Source of the DNA: G965212025 sp965237985
Lineage (GTDB): Bacteria > Pseudomonadota > Gammaproteobacteria > Poriferisulfidales > Oxydemutatoraceae
NCBI GenBank assembly: GCA_965237985.1
Contig: OZ250161.1
Location: 1,860,001 to 1,924,000, forward strand
Direction: 5' to 3'
DNA length: 64,000 bases
Both the position numbers and the translations under genes were made by a program. The number at the start of each line of letters is the position of its first letter. Position 1 is the stretch's first letter. The notes under the pieces were generated by a model that was not told where the DNA came from, made no database searches, and worked only from the letters and a program-made list of their open reading frames with translations. Positions 1 through 8,235 of the stretch are shown here, piece after piece.

Positions 1-1
1 G

Positions 2-448
2 GTTTTTGGTGATGCCGGTCACATGGTGGGCAGCGCTTACCGGGGACAGATCTTCGGCATGGCTGGGGGCGAGATTTTTATTCACGGAAGCGCAAAAAAT
101 GAGGTTGGTGGCGGTATGCGCCGTGGTTTGATTGCCATTGGTGGCAGCTGCGGTGACTTTGGCGGTGTCAACATGGGGAGCGGCACGATCATGGTTTTCG
201 GAACACCCGGAATACGTTGGGGCGCCGGCATGAAAAGAGGTAGCATCGTGTTTCTTGAGCAAACAGAAGTGTTGCCCAGTTTTTCATTTGCCGGAGTCTT
301 CAACCCGGTTTTTCTGCGTTTTTACCTGTTGCATTTGCGTAAGTTCGGTTTTGTTGTTGAGGATTGCCACATCCGTGGAAAATACGGTCGTTGGACCGGG
401 GACGGGGTGGTAATGAACAAAGGGGAAATACTGTTTTATCGTGCCTGA
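2..448 (+). CDS. fhcC: Formyltransferase/hydrolase complex subunit C, 3' part (FhcC-like)
   Basis: This is the C-terminal part of a protein that runs in from the left edge; the frame is open from base 2 and stops at 446-448. It resembles subunit C of the formyltransferase/hydrolase complex (family of formylmethanofuran dehydrogenase subunit C), which in methylotrophs helps release formate from formyl-H4MPT. The evidence is the Gly-rich beta-helix pattern: repeated short strands such as GGEIFIHG, GGMRRGLIAIGG, GSGTIMVFG and GAGMKRGSIV, each ending at a glycine turn. The remaining fhc genes would lie to the left. The H4MPT genes later in the window support this call. The last 50 residues are less repetitive, as is usual in this subunit. 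Confidence 0.85.
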   Translation, partial: VFGDAGHMVGSAYRGQIFGMAGGEIFIHGSAKNEVGGGMRRGLIAIGGSCGDFGGVNMGSGTIMVFGTPGIRWGAGMKRGSIVFLEQTEVLPSFSFAGVFNPVFLRFYLLHLRKFGFVVEDCHIRGKYGRWTGDGVVMNKGEILFYRA

Positions 449-574
449 GATTTGTTTGGTTTGTGTGGCTGATTTTTGAATGGCTGCACGGCTTTTTTCA
501 TGGGGTGCCGGAACGCTTGACGGGCTGTTTTGGTGCGAATTATGTCGGGGACGCTACCCGAAGGAGGACGAGCT

Positions 575-880
575 ATGACTACCGTTGTGACTGATAATTG
601 CAAAAACTGCCGTTTTACAGACTGTGTTACGGTTTGTCCCGTGGCATGTTTTCACCACGATGGCGAAATGCTTTACATTGACCCGGATATTTGCATTGAC
701 TGCGGCGCATGCATTCCCGAATGTCCGGTGGAAGCAATCTATGAAGAGGATGATTTGCCCGATGACAAGCGTGAATGGGTGAAGATCAATGCGGAAAAAG
801 CCCCGAACCTTCCGGTCATTGAAGATGCAATGGATCCTTTGCCCGGTGCTGAAGAACGCAAAGTGGAACTGGGGTTTTGA
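575..880 (+). CDS. fdxA: 7Fe ferredoxin (FdxA type)
   Basis: A 102-residue seven-iron ferredoxin carrying one 3Fe-4S and one 4Fe-4S cluster, a soluble low-potential electron carrier. Near the N-terminus the protein shows DNCKNCRFTDC followed by CP, and then CIDCGACIPECP, the two cluster motifs of Azotobacter ferredoxin I-type proteins. The C-terminal tail of about 50 residues is also typical (NAEKAPN, DPLPGAEE). The start at 575 is chosen because a strong ribosome site (AAGGAGG, 561-567) precedes it by seven bases; an upstream in-frame ATG at 530 has no such site. It lies 30 bp before a ferredoxin reductase gene, so the two probably form an operon. Confidence 0.93.
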   Translation: MTTVVTDNCKNCRFTDCVTVCPVACFHHDGEMLYIDPDICIDCGACIPECPVEAIYEEDDLPDDKREWVKINAEKAPNLPVIEDAMDPLPGAEERKVELGF

Positions 881-910
881 TGCTGGTCTGCCTGTTGCCG
901 TGATGGGATC

Positions 911-2341
911 ATGGGCACAGCACTAGCCACCTCGGCGATGCCGTTAAAGGTTGCCGTTGTGGGCAGCGGGCCGAGCGGGTTTTATACGGCCGAAGCCCTG
1001 CTGAAGTCACCATACGAGGTGCATGTTGATCTCCTGGAGTACCTGCCCACTCCATTTGGTCTGGTCAGAAGTGGCGTGGCACCTGATCATCAGAAATTAA
1101 AAGGTGCCATCAAGGTTTATGAAGGGGTAGCTGAGCATGAGCGGCTACGATTTTTTGGCAACGTGAAAGTAGGGAGGGACATTGCTGCTGAAGAATTGTC
1201 CAAAATATATCACGCCGTTATTTACACCTGTGGTGCTGAAACGGATCGGAAATTGGCGATTCCGGGGGAAGATTTGACCGGCAGTCACACAGCGACTGAG
1301 TTTGTGGGTTGGTACAATGGGCATCCGGATTACCAAAATCGTGTCTTCGATTTTTCCGTCAGTAATGCGGTGATTATCGGTCAGGGAAACGTTGCTGCGG
1401 ATGTGGCGAGAATTCTTGCCAAGACCCCGGAAGAGCTCATGTATACAGACATCACTGAAAATGCTTTACGCGCTTTGCGCAACAGCAAAATCCGTAATAT
1501 TTATGTTGTTGGGCGGCGTGGTGCAGCGCAGGCAAAATTCTCGCCAAAAGAACTTCGGGAATTCTCAACTCTGGGAGATTGCACTCCGTACGTTGCCCCT
1601 GAAGATCTGGAACTGAATGAAGCCAGCCGTGTTGAAGTGGGAAGCCGGAAAGGTGCCTACGCGAAAAAAACCTACCAGCTTTTTCAGCAGTTTTCCAAGA
1701 TGGAAAATCATGGCAAGTCTCGTGTCAGCCACTTTGCTTTTTTAAAAAGTCCGGTTCGTCTGAGAGGCGTGGATCGCGTCAGAGAAGTGATTCTGGAAAA
1801 AAACTTGCTTAAAGGAGAAGCGTTTTTGCAATCTGCGTGCGGGACGGGAGAAATGGTCAGTCTGGAATGCGGAATTTTTTTCAGGAGTATTGGCTACCGA
1901 GGTGTTCCCATTCCCGGGATTCCTTTTGATGCTCGATCCGGGAGGATTCCGAACGAATTCGGCAGAGTGAAAAAAAATGCCAAAAATGCCCTCTTGGGGA
2001 ATACCTACGTTGCTGGCTGGATAAAACGCGGGCCAAGCGGCATTATCGGCACGAATCGTGCCTGTGCCGTGGAAACTGTGAAGACGTTTTTTGCTGACAT
2101 GCCGTCTTGGCCAGACGAAAACCGCGGTGGTGGGGATGCACTCTGCAGATTACTCAACGAGCAGGCAGTTTCTTACCTGGACTATGTGCAGTGGAAAAAA
2201 ATTGATAAAGCGGAGCGACTTGCCGGTGAAAAAAACAACAAGCCCCGGGAGAAGCTTACTACTGTGAAAGAACTGATTGAGGTGGCCAAGGGCGCTCCCG
2301 GGCAAACACGGAAAGAACTCCCCGTGGTTCATATTGCCTGA
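911..2341 (+). CDS. Ferredoxin--NADP reductase, adrenodoxin-reductase type
   Basis: A flavoprotein of up to 476 aa that should pass electrons between NADP(H) and ferredoxin. It has the FAD-binding motif VAVVGSGPSGFYTAEAL near the N-terminus, the LPTPFGLVRSGVAPDH segment typical of adrenodoxin reductase and mycobacterial FprA, a second dinucleotide site (VIIGQGNVAADVARIL) for NADP, VVGRRGAAQAKFS, and the C-terminal GWIKRGPSGIIGTN motif that contacts FAD. The length fits the family. The start may be 911 or the ATG at 938 (MPLKVAVVG); the later one puts the FAD motif at the usual distance from the N-terminus. Co-location with the 7Fe ferredoxin 30 bp upstream suggests that protein is its partner. 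Confidence 0.9.
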   Translation: MGTALATSAMPLKVAVVGSGPSGFYTAEALLKSPYEVHVDLLEYLPTPFGLVRSGVAPDHQKLKGAIKVYEGVAEHERLRFFGNVKVGRDIAAEELSKIYHAVIYTCGAETDRKLAIPGEDLTGSHTATEFVGWYNGHPDYQNRVFDFSVSNAVIIGQGNVAADVARILAKTPEELMYTDITENALRALRNSKIRNIYVVGRRGAAQAKFSPKELREFSTLGDCTPYVAPEDLELNEASRVEVGSRKGAYAKKTYQLFQQFSKMENHGKSRVSHFAFLKSPVRLRGVDRVREVILEKNLLKGEAFLQSACGTGEMVSLECGIFFRSIGYRGVPIPGIPFDARSGRIPNEFGRVKKNAKNALLGNTYVAGWIKRGPSGIIGTNRACAVETVKTFFADMPSWPDENRGGGDALCRLLNEQAVSYLDYVQWKKIDKAERLAGEKNNKPREKLTTVKELIEVAKGAPGQTRKELPVVHIA

Positions 2342-2430
2342 CGTAGTGGATGCTGTAGGGAAATGTGAGTGGGAAGAGCTTGCGGCAACGAAATAAGTAT
2401 CGTCAATGACGCTTCTTTTGCTGTGTTTTG

Positions 2431-2459
2431 TTGTCTTAAGGTGGTACTTGTGATACACT
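2431..2459 (+). promoter_or_regulatory. Candidate sigma70-like promoter for the 2500-5482 gene pair
   Basis: TTGTCT at 2431-2436 and TACACT at 2454-2459 are separated by 17 bases, about 40 bp before the start of the first unknown gene. This is an eye-level match to -35 and -10 boxes only; the -35 box is imperfect. Confidence 0.3.
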
Positions 2460-2499
2460 GTGCAGCGATGGGGGGGGTTCGAACCTGAGGGAATATGGA

Positions 2500-4428
2500 A
2501 TGAATATCTACACGTCGCAGGAAATCCAGAATATACGGCAACGGTTCAGCATTTATGCGGATGCAGGGAAGGCGGTGAATGATAGTGGCGCTGGTGGCAA
2601 CAGCAAGTGGGGGCGCATTGCTCTAGGGGATGATGGCAAACCGAAAGTACACTTTGCCATGGGGGTCAGGGGCAAGCTTTGGCACTTATTGAAAGTGACA
2701 ATGCTCAGACCCTACGTGTACTACCAGAATTACAAAGTGCTGAAGGAGCTTGAATCTTCAGTCCGCGAGTGCATTGATCTAGACAAGAGAAACGGAGCAA
2801 ATACAAATCTCAGGGAAATCTCCCAGGCTGTCAACGATGCAAGAGGTGCTTCAAGAAGCCGGAAACCTTATATGGGTTCTTACCGGAGCTTCGCAGACTA
2901 CGTTGTCGAATTTTCAGAACAGGGAAGACGTACTTTTCAAGAAATGCAGGTTGAGAGCCAGCCAGTGACAGGCGGGCCGGAGACGTCGCTTCATCTTTCC
3001 CCTGCTTCTCCTCAAGAGGGACGGAACACCAATGGACACAACACCCCCTCTCAATCAGGTCGTTTTCTGATGCAACCCCCTGCGCGGGAGGGGGGGCAGA
3101 TTGACGATTCTTCAAGAGAATCGGGGAAAGAGACGCACTCCAACTGGGACGGGAGGTCCAGGCATAGACAACGACATGTTTCTTCAGTAACGGGTACTGA
3201 TGGAGAGACAACGGAAGGGAGTTTGTCCTCAACCGTTTTTCGTGGTCTGCTGGAGTCTGGACGACGTATATCTGGAGACGGGAGGTCACACGAGGTTCTA
3301 CTTGCAAAAAAGAACCAGTTTTTAGCGGGAACGCCTGAGCGGGAGGGCGGAGGAACGGAAACCGCTCCCGGCACAGGCAGAAGTTCCCTGGATTTCGTAT
3401 CTCCTGATCAGCAGCGAAACGTTCCGCCGGTGAGAAGTACCAGTTCGGGCGACAGAACGCCAGAATGCAGGAACGACAGTTCTCACAGGAAGCGGTTACC
3501 TGAGCCTGACGGTCCACCAATGAGAGTCCGTTCTTCTTCTTCTTTAAGGAGAAAAACGCCGTCGATGTTAGAGGTGCCGGGAGAGGTCGGGTTTGGTTCT
3601 CCCCAGAAAAGGCGGGGTCTTTCTCATACACGAACACATTCTTTGTTTTTCGATAACGATGGGCTGCGGTCGCCCACCCCTGCCTCAATGCCCCGCGGAC
3701 TGTCAACCCCTTCTATACATCGTAGTGTATTGGACGCATTAAACTCTCCCTACCAGGCCTCGGAGATTCCAGACACTGATGCCTTGTGGACAACAAAGAA
3801 CTTTTTGGAAAGTGCCCGAGATTCCCATGGCAACAGTGAGGGGAGGCTTCGCGTCAAACTGAGAAATTATATGCAGATAGGGAAGTGGCGATGGGCAGGA
3901 ACTAATAGAGGGAAAACTCTTACTGGACTTTCAAAAAGGCTTGGTTTAGAAGTGAGCACTGTAGTACCTCGATGCGCAGAGCTTTTGGATAAGGGAGCGC
4001 TGGACCATCGATCTTATTTGGATTTTATCGCTTTTTTAGATCCCAGAGACAGAGGTACAGCTCTCGAAAAATCCGAAAAACCCTCCAATTCACAACTTGT
4101 GGGTGTTACTGTTGATGATACTGAGCTTCTATGCAGTCAGGAATCGTTTTTTTTGGCGGCTTGGGAGGCCATGCTGGAATCTGAGATTGCCGAGCACCGG
4201 TCCTCACAAGAGGAGCCTGTGTCTGCAACGTCAACGAGTGTGACTGATTCCAGTCCGAGGAGAAAAAAGCTTGCAGTCAAGAAGAGCAAAGCCGCAGAAA
4301 CAAGTAAAGAAGTGCTGAGGGAACATTTCAGAGTCGCGTATGGTCATCATATGCAGAACATTCAGACAGATCTTTCGGATTTTAGATACCCACCAACTGA
4401 ACAAGGGGGTACAACGCCTCTTCAGTAG
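2500..4428 (+). CDS. Unknown 642-aa protein with low-complexity middle; candidate T3SS effector
   Basis: I do not recognise this protein. The start at 2500 is supported by GAGGG at 2487-2491. Roughly residues 1-150 look folded (basic and aromatic, with KLWHLLK and YVYYQNYKVLKELE). Residues about 150-430 are low complexity, rich in Ser, Arg, Gly, Pro and Thr with many RSS and SGR runs. About 440-560 appears folded again (RLRVKLRNYMQIGKWRWAG), and the tail is charged with Lys-rich runs. There is no signal peptide and no membrane segment. An unstructured centre, no secretion signal for the Sec route and a T3SS in the same window make it a candidate effector or secreted substrate; that is inference. 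The next gene starts 64 bp downstream and is probably co-transcribed. Confidence 0.7.
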   Translation: MNIYTSQEIQNIRQRFSIYADAGKAVNDSGAGGNSKWGRIALGDDGKPKVHFAMGVRGKLWHLLKVTMLRPYVYYQNYKVLKELESSVRECIDLDKRNGANTNLREISQAVNDARGASRSRKPYMGSYRSFADYVVEFSEQGRRTFQEMQVESQPVTGGPETSLHLSPASPQEGRNTNGHNTPSQSGRFLMQPPAREGGQIDDSSRESGKETHSNWDGRSRHRQRHVSSVTGTDGETTEGSLSSTVFRGLLESGRRISGDGRSHEVLLAKKNQFLAGTPEREGGGTETAPGTGRSSLDFVSPDQQRNVPPVRSTSSGDRTPECRNDSSHRKRLPEPDGPPMRVRSSSSLRRKTPSMLEVPGEVGFGSPQKRRGLSHTRTHSLFFDNDGLRSPTPASMPRGLSTPSIHRSVLDALNSPYQASEIPDTDALWTTKNFLESARDSHGNSEGRLRVKLRNYMQIGKWRWAGTNRGKTLTGLSKRLGLEVSTVVPRCAELLDKGALDHRSYLDFIAFLDPRDRGTALEKSEKPSNSQLVGVTVDDTELLCSQESFFLAAWEAMLESEIAEHRSSQEEPVSATSTSVTDSSPRRKKLAVKKSKAAETSKEVLREHFRVAYGHHMQNIQTDLSDFRYPPTEQGGTTPLQ

Positions 4429-4492
4429 AACGAAGCCGTTTGTTAATTATTAGTTCAGGCTTTGGAAGCTTTTAATACGGGAGGACCGGCTT

Positions 4493-5482
4493 ATGGGCGA
4501 GATATATGATATTGCACCGACCGCTAAATTTATGAATATGTGGGAAGCTGCCGGTGGTATGCACGGTGGAGCTTTTGTCGGCGTCGGCACAAACCAACAC
4601 GATGATGGAGTTGTGTGTGTTACCAAAGGAAGAGTGACACACAGGATAAAGTGGCTGTTTTCGTCGAAATACAGAAATTGGGTCAAGGCTCAAAGAAGAT
4701 CGTTTGTGGAACAAATTGAAACTGGACTGTCAGCTTCTTTGAGTCGAGGCAGTGCATGTGCCTTTTTTCGTGCTGACATGAAATTCAAAAATGATGCCGG
4801 GCAGAAAGCAGAGCAAGGAATGAAGCAGAGCATTTTTGACAGTATCACCCAGGATCTGAAGGCCGCGAGCGCGAGCGCGGGTAACGAGAAAGCATTTTTA
4901 AGGAGTCTTTCTGTTTTTTTTCACAAAACACGTGAAAGGGTTGTGAAAGGGAATGCACAAACTTTGGGAGGGGAAACCTTGGAAAATTCAGAAACTTTGG
5001 CACCTGGAGGTGGGCCAACTCTTCTGACCAAGGTTTATAAACAAATTTCACGGGTTGAAACCCAAGGGGCATTTGTTAGGAACGAAAATGAGAGTGACCC
5101 TGTGTTCAGATTGCAGTTGAATCTGAACCAATATCCAGAACTCATCAATGACCCAAGAGTAGCGCAAAGGGTGGTGCATGGTGTGAGAACCAGGGAACGG
5201 GGGGCGGGGTCAGGAGCGCAAAATAAAAATTTGAATTTTGAATGCGATCGGGCTGAACCAGTAGTGTTCGCTGCTCCGTCTGGTCCTGTAAACACTTACG
5301 CAACCTTGCTCCCGCGACTAAAGCGAGCCAAACCTGTGGTCCAGGGGGGCAGAGCTACGCCCCCCCCAGGAACGCCCCCCCCCGTGCCGCCACGCCTTGC
5401 AACTGCTGCTCCGTCTTCTCTACCTCCTGCTGACTTGGAAGGTGTTCTACCCCCTTCGGAGGACCGCCGCCATAGTTTTTAG
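4493..5482 (+). CDS. Unknown 329-aa protein with Pro-rich tail; candidate T3SS effector
   Basis: Unrecognised protein. The start at 4493 is preceded by a good ribosome site (GGGAGGACC). Residues 1-190 look folded and partly helical, with a basic aromatic stretch (THRIKWLFSSKYRNWVKAQ) followed by a long predicted helix. Residues about 255-329 are Pro-rich, with runs such as PPPGTPPPVPPR, resembling SH3-ligand or intrinsically disordered linkers. No Sec signal or membrane span is visible. Proline-rich tails of this kind occur in secreted effectors of intracellular bacteria, so an effector role is possible but not shown. It sits 64 bp behind the 642-aa protein and shares its general build: a DDG then a basic W-containing helix near the N-terminus, and a low-complexity region later. 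Confidence 0.65.
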   Translation: MGEIYDIAPTAKFMNMWEAAGGMHGGAFVGVGTNQHDDGVVCVTKGRVTHRIKWLFSSKYRNWVKAQRRSFVEQIETGLSASLSRGSACAFFRADMKFKNDAGQKAEQGMKQSIFDSITQDLKAASASAGNEKAFLRSLSVFFHKTRERVVKGNAQTLGGETLENSETLAPGGGPTLLTKVYKQISRVETQGAFVRNENESDPVFRLQLNLNQYPELINDPRVAQRVVHGVRTRERGAGSGAQNKNLNFECDRAEPVVFAAPSGPVNTYATLLPRLKRAKPVVQGGRATPPPGTPPPVPPRLATAAPSSLPPADLEGVLPPSEDRRHSF

Positions 5483-5805
5483 TGTTTCTCTTGGTGGCAG
5501 TGGCTCGCACGCATCAGTTTAATCTAGTCGCGAGCAGAATCCTCACTGACGTATATCCGATACGCCTCTGCTTGGTGGAAGTTCCAATTCCGACGATGCT
5601 TGAGATTGAAAAAGCGGTAGGCGGCGGCGAGCCACTTCCAGGTGGATGGGCTTTCCCCGTTTTATGATTGTAGTGGTGATGTTTTGGGTGATTTATTGTG
5701 TGTTGTCTATAAAAAAATTCGGCTCCAGCATGGTTTGAAGCTTCCGGGCGAGCCTGGCTGAGTAATTTTGGTCTAAAAATTGTTTTTTTGTGAACAGGTT
5801 CCCAC
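5483..5805 (+). other. Intergenic stretch before ruvB; no gene recognised
   Basis: About 320 bp. A 61-codon open frame (5482-5667) overlaps the stop of the previous gene, but has no ribosome site and no similarity that I recognise. An AGG at 5795-5797 serves the ruvB start. Confidence 0.4.
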
Positions 5806-6837
5806 TTGATTCTCGCTGCTGAACCTGATGATGAAGCTTGTCAGGCGACGACTTTAAGGCCTAAGTTTCTGAAAGAGTATGTGGGGCAGAAGCCGGTATG
5901 GGAGCAAATGGATATTTTTATCAAAGCTGCCCTTTTGCGTGGAGAGGCGCTTGATCATTGCTTGATTTTCGGTCCTCCCGGCCTTGGGAAAACCACCCTT
6001 GCACACATCATTGCCAATGAAATGCACGCAGGATTGCGTCAGACGTCGGGACCGGTGCTGGAGAAAGCCGGTGATTTGGCGGCGATATTGACGAATCTGG
6101 AAGCCGGTGATGTATTTTTTATTGATGAAATACACCGCTTAAACCCGGCTGTTGAGGAAATCCTCTATCCGGCCATGGAGGATTATCAGTTGGATATTGT
6201 GATTGGGACCGGACCAGCAGCCCGTTCCATCAAGCTGGATATGCCGCCATTTACTTTGGTTGGTAGTACAACCAGAGCAGGTTTGCTGACTTCGCCTCTG
6301 CGTGACCGATTTGGTATCGTGCAACGGCTTTCTTTCTATTCCACTGATGAGATTTACACCATTGTGAAAAGAAGCGCAGGAATTTTGGGTGTCCGCCTGG
6401 AACCCGATGGAGGAAAAGAAATTGCCATGCGGTCAAGGGGTACTCCCCGTATGGCAAATCGTTTATTGCGCAGAGTTCGCGACTATAGCCAAGTTGAGGG
6501 AGACGGAACTGTAAGCGTGGAAATTGCCAAAAAAGCTTTGAGGATGTTGAAAATTGATGCTGAAGGGCTTGAAGAAATGGATCGCGTCCTGTTGCGCAAG
6601 CTGATTGATAATTTCAAAGGAGGTCCCGCAGGATTGGATAACCTTGCGGCACTCATGAACGAGGAACGTGCAACCATAGAGGACGTTGTTGAGCCTTACC
6701 TTTTGCAAATGGGTTATTTACTGAGAACTCCGCGCGGGCGGCTGGCAACAGACCTGGCCTGGCGCCATTTCGGTTTGAAGCCGCCGACAGACAGCGTAAA
6801 AGCGGATTTATTTGAGGAATCTCGGAAATCCGGCTGA
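5806..6837 (+). CDS. ruvB: Holliday junction branch migration ATPase RuvB
   Basis: RuvB is the hexameric AAA+ motor that drives branch migration of Holliday junctions together with RuvA. The 343-aa product has the RuvB N-terminal signature RPKFLKEYVGQ, Walker A GPPGLGKTT at residues 56-64, Walker B FFIDEIH near 103-109, sensor segment LVGSTTRAGLLTSPLRDRFG, and the C-terminal winged helix ending in RTPRGRLATDLAWRHFG. The only start that fits is TTG at 5806, with AGG eight bases upstream; an in-frame stop lies at 5791-5793. No ruvA or ruvC lies beside it, so the usual ruvCAB arrangement is broken up here. The sequence appears intact. Confidence 0.95.
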   Translation: MILAAEPDDEACQATTLRPKFLKEYVGQKPVWEQMDIFIKAALLRGEALDHCLIFGPPGLGKTTLAHIIANEMHAGLRQTSGPVLEKAGDLAAILTNLEAGDVFFIDEIHRLNPAVEEILYPAMEDYQLDIVIGTGPAARSIKLDMPPFTLVGSTTRAGLLTSPLRDRFGIVQRLSFYSTDEIYTIVKRSAGILGVRLEPDGGKEIAMRSRGTPRMANRLLRRVRDYSQVEGDGTVSVEIAKKALRMLKIDAEGLEEMDRVLLRKLIDNFKGGPAGLDNLAALMNEERATIEDVVEPYLLQMGYLLRTPRGRLATDLAWRHFGLKPPTDSVKADLFEESRKSG

Positions 6838-7648
6838 GTGCTGTTTCCGCTTCTAACAGCACAGGTCCTGTGTAGGGACATTCAGTCGATGCCGTGGTTT
6901 GTGCCCAGGGTTCAGGTCACTTCTTCGGCTCTATTTTTCTAAAAATCCGGGCTGGAATGGAGCGCTACAAAAACATGAGCTGTTTTCAGAAGAAGCGAGG
7001 AATTCGTCCCGAAACAGAACAAGGCAGGCGTTGTCAGTGCCGGGTCGGCCAGGCACAGCACGCGTGCCAGCGAGAAGTATCGGAGTTCGGAAGCCCAGTT
7101 GGGGAGGCAGGAAAAAATTCACCGTCAGGCAACTAAAAGTGACGACGACAGAGAACGTCAGAGTGATAAATTTTTGCTTGCAGTGGTGCCGCTGAAATTG
7201 GCACTGAATGATGTGCTGATAAAAAGTGCTGACGGCCTGGTCAAGGGGCCTCTGGTGGTGAAGTGTCGGGTGAAGCATTATTACTTGGTGGAGGTGCTTC
7301 TCGCGGTTGTCCGGATTGCGAGGTCCTGCTGTTGTGATTGGGACCGGATTTTGCCGACCGGCATGGCAAACTCCCCCAGGAATCGTCTGCAGTGTCTGGC
7401 ATGAGCGGTCTACCGGGGTCTTGTCTGCGACACGAGGGCCGGTGGTTGTCATTCATCACCCTTCGTCACCGTCAAGGTGTGCCGCCGCGACAGGGAGCGA
7501 AGATTACTGTGCCTGCACCACGTCGTGAAACCATCCCAACATGCCGCTGGCATATATAACCGCCGTCATTCTGCTCCAGAACAGTCTACGAAAGATAGGC
7601 GAAAACTGTTCACTTTGGTCAGCACAATGAAAGGTAGAATAAAGAGGT
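6838..7648 (+). other. Gene-poor 0.8-kb stretch
   Basis: Several overlapping short open frames occur on both strands, but none has a convincing ribosome site, motif or compositional signature. It may hold degraded coding sequence; I cannot name any. Confidence 0.4.
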
Positions 7649-8041
7649 TCAGGATTTGTCGTAACGGATGTAGGCAAAGCGAGGATCGTCCGGCGTTCCT
7701 TCAAGTGCCCCGTTTTTTTCTTTGGCTGGTTGCCATTGAATGACTTTTTCGATCATGTTGGCCAGTTCAAAGTCCTTGTCAGTCACACCTTTCGCGGCGT
7801 GATTTACCAATTTGACAATGACAAAAGCGTATGAAACCGTTAAATCCGGATGGTGAAAAGCTGCTTCCGCCAAATGTCCCACTGTGTTGACGACCATCAA
7901 TGTGCCTTTCCAGCCACTGGTTCGATATTTCCTGCGGATCCAGCCGTTTTCGTATTTCCAGTGTGGCAATTCTTTCTCCAACTTTTCCTTGATGTCATCT
8001 TCCGAGTAAACCCCTTCTTGTTTACGTTCCCGCCATGCCAT
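7649..8041 (-). CDS. Pterin-4a-carbinolamine dehydratase-like protein
   Basis: A 130-aa protein of the DCoH/PCD family. The visible signature is the HHPDL motif, whose histidines form the pterin site, followed by VIVKLVNHAAKGVTDKDFELAN, the normal second half of the domain. The protein starts with MAWRERKQEGVYSEDDI and carries a C-terminal extension of about 25 residues beyond the core. In methylotrophs a PCD homologue is found among H4MPT genes, where a role in pterin metabolism is assumed; the classical role is dehydration of 4a-hydroxytetrahydrobiopterin. No phenylalanine hydroxylase gene is nearby, which favours the methylotrophy-linked version. It is transcribed away from the formate dehydrogenase genes. 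Confidence 0.85.
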   Translation of the reverse strand: MAWRERKQEGVYSEDDIKEKLEKELPHWKYENGWIRRKYRTSGWKGTLMVVNTVGHLAEAAFHHPDLTVSYAFVIVKLVNHAAKGVTDKDFELANMIEKVIQWQPAKEKNGALEGTPDDPRFAYIRYDKS

Positions 8042-8111
8042 CGCTGACCTCCTGCCACCAGGGCAAAATTAAAAACTTCACTTTCTGCCATGTTGCCAAT
8101 AACATAGTTCC

Positions 8112-8141
8112 TGGCAAGTGCAAACCCAGCGATAGTATAAT
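8112..8141 (+). promoter_or_regulatory. Candidate promoter for the formate dehydrogenase operon
   Basis: TGGCAA (8112-8117) and a perfect TATAAT (8136-8141) are 18 bases apart, about 95 bp upstream of the first fds-like gene. The -10 is convincing, the -35 only partial. It lies in the divergent gap with the pcd-like gene. Confidence 0.4.
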
Positions 8142-8235
8142 CATTGTCGGTGTTTGCTGAGTAGAGTGCTGAAATGGCGGAATTTGATATATAGTTTCGG
8201 TCGAACAGGTTTCCCGGTCTGCCTTTGGCGGGAGA

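Noticed and set aside
2466..2486. GGTTCGAACC resembling a tRNA T-arm
   Set aside because: The surrounding sequence has no acceptor stem, D-arm or anticodon stem in the right spacing.
2831..3706. 291-codon open frame on the minus strand
   Set aside because: It lies fully inside the 642-aa gene, has no ribosome site and looks like a shadow of low-complexity coding sequence.
5482..5667. 61-codon frame before ruvB
   Set aside because: No ribosome site and no similarity recognised; it overlaps the stop of the preceding gene.
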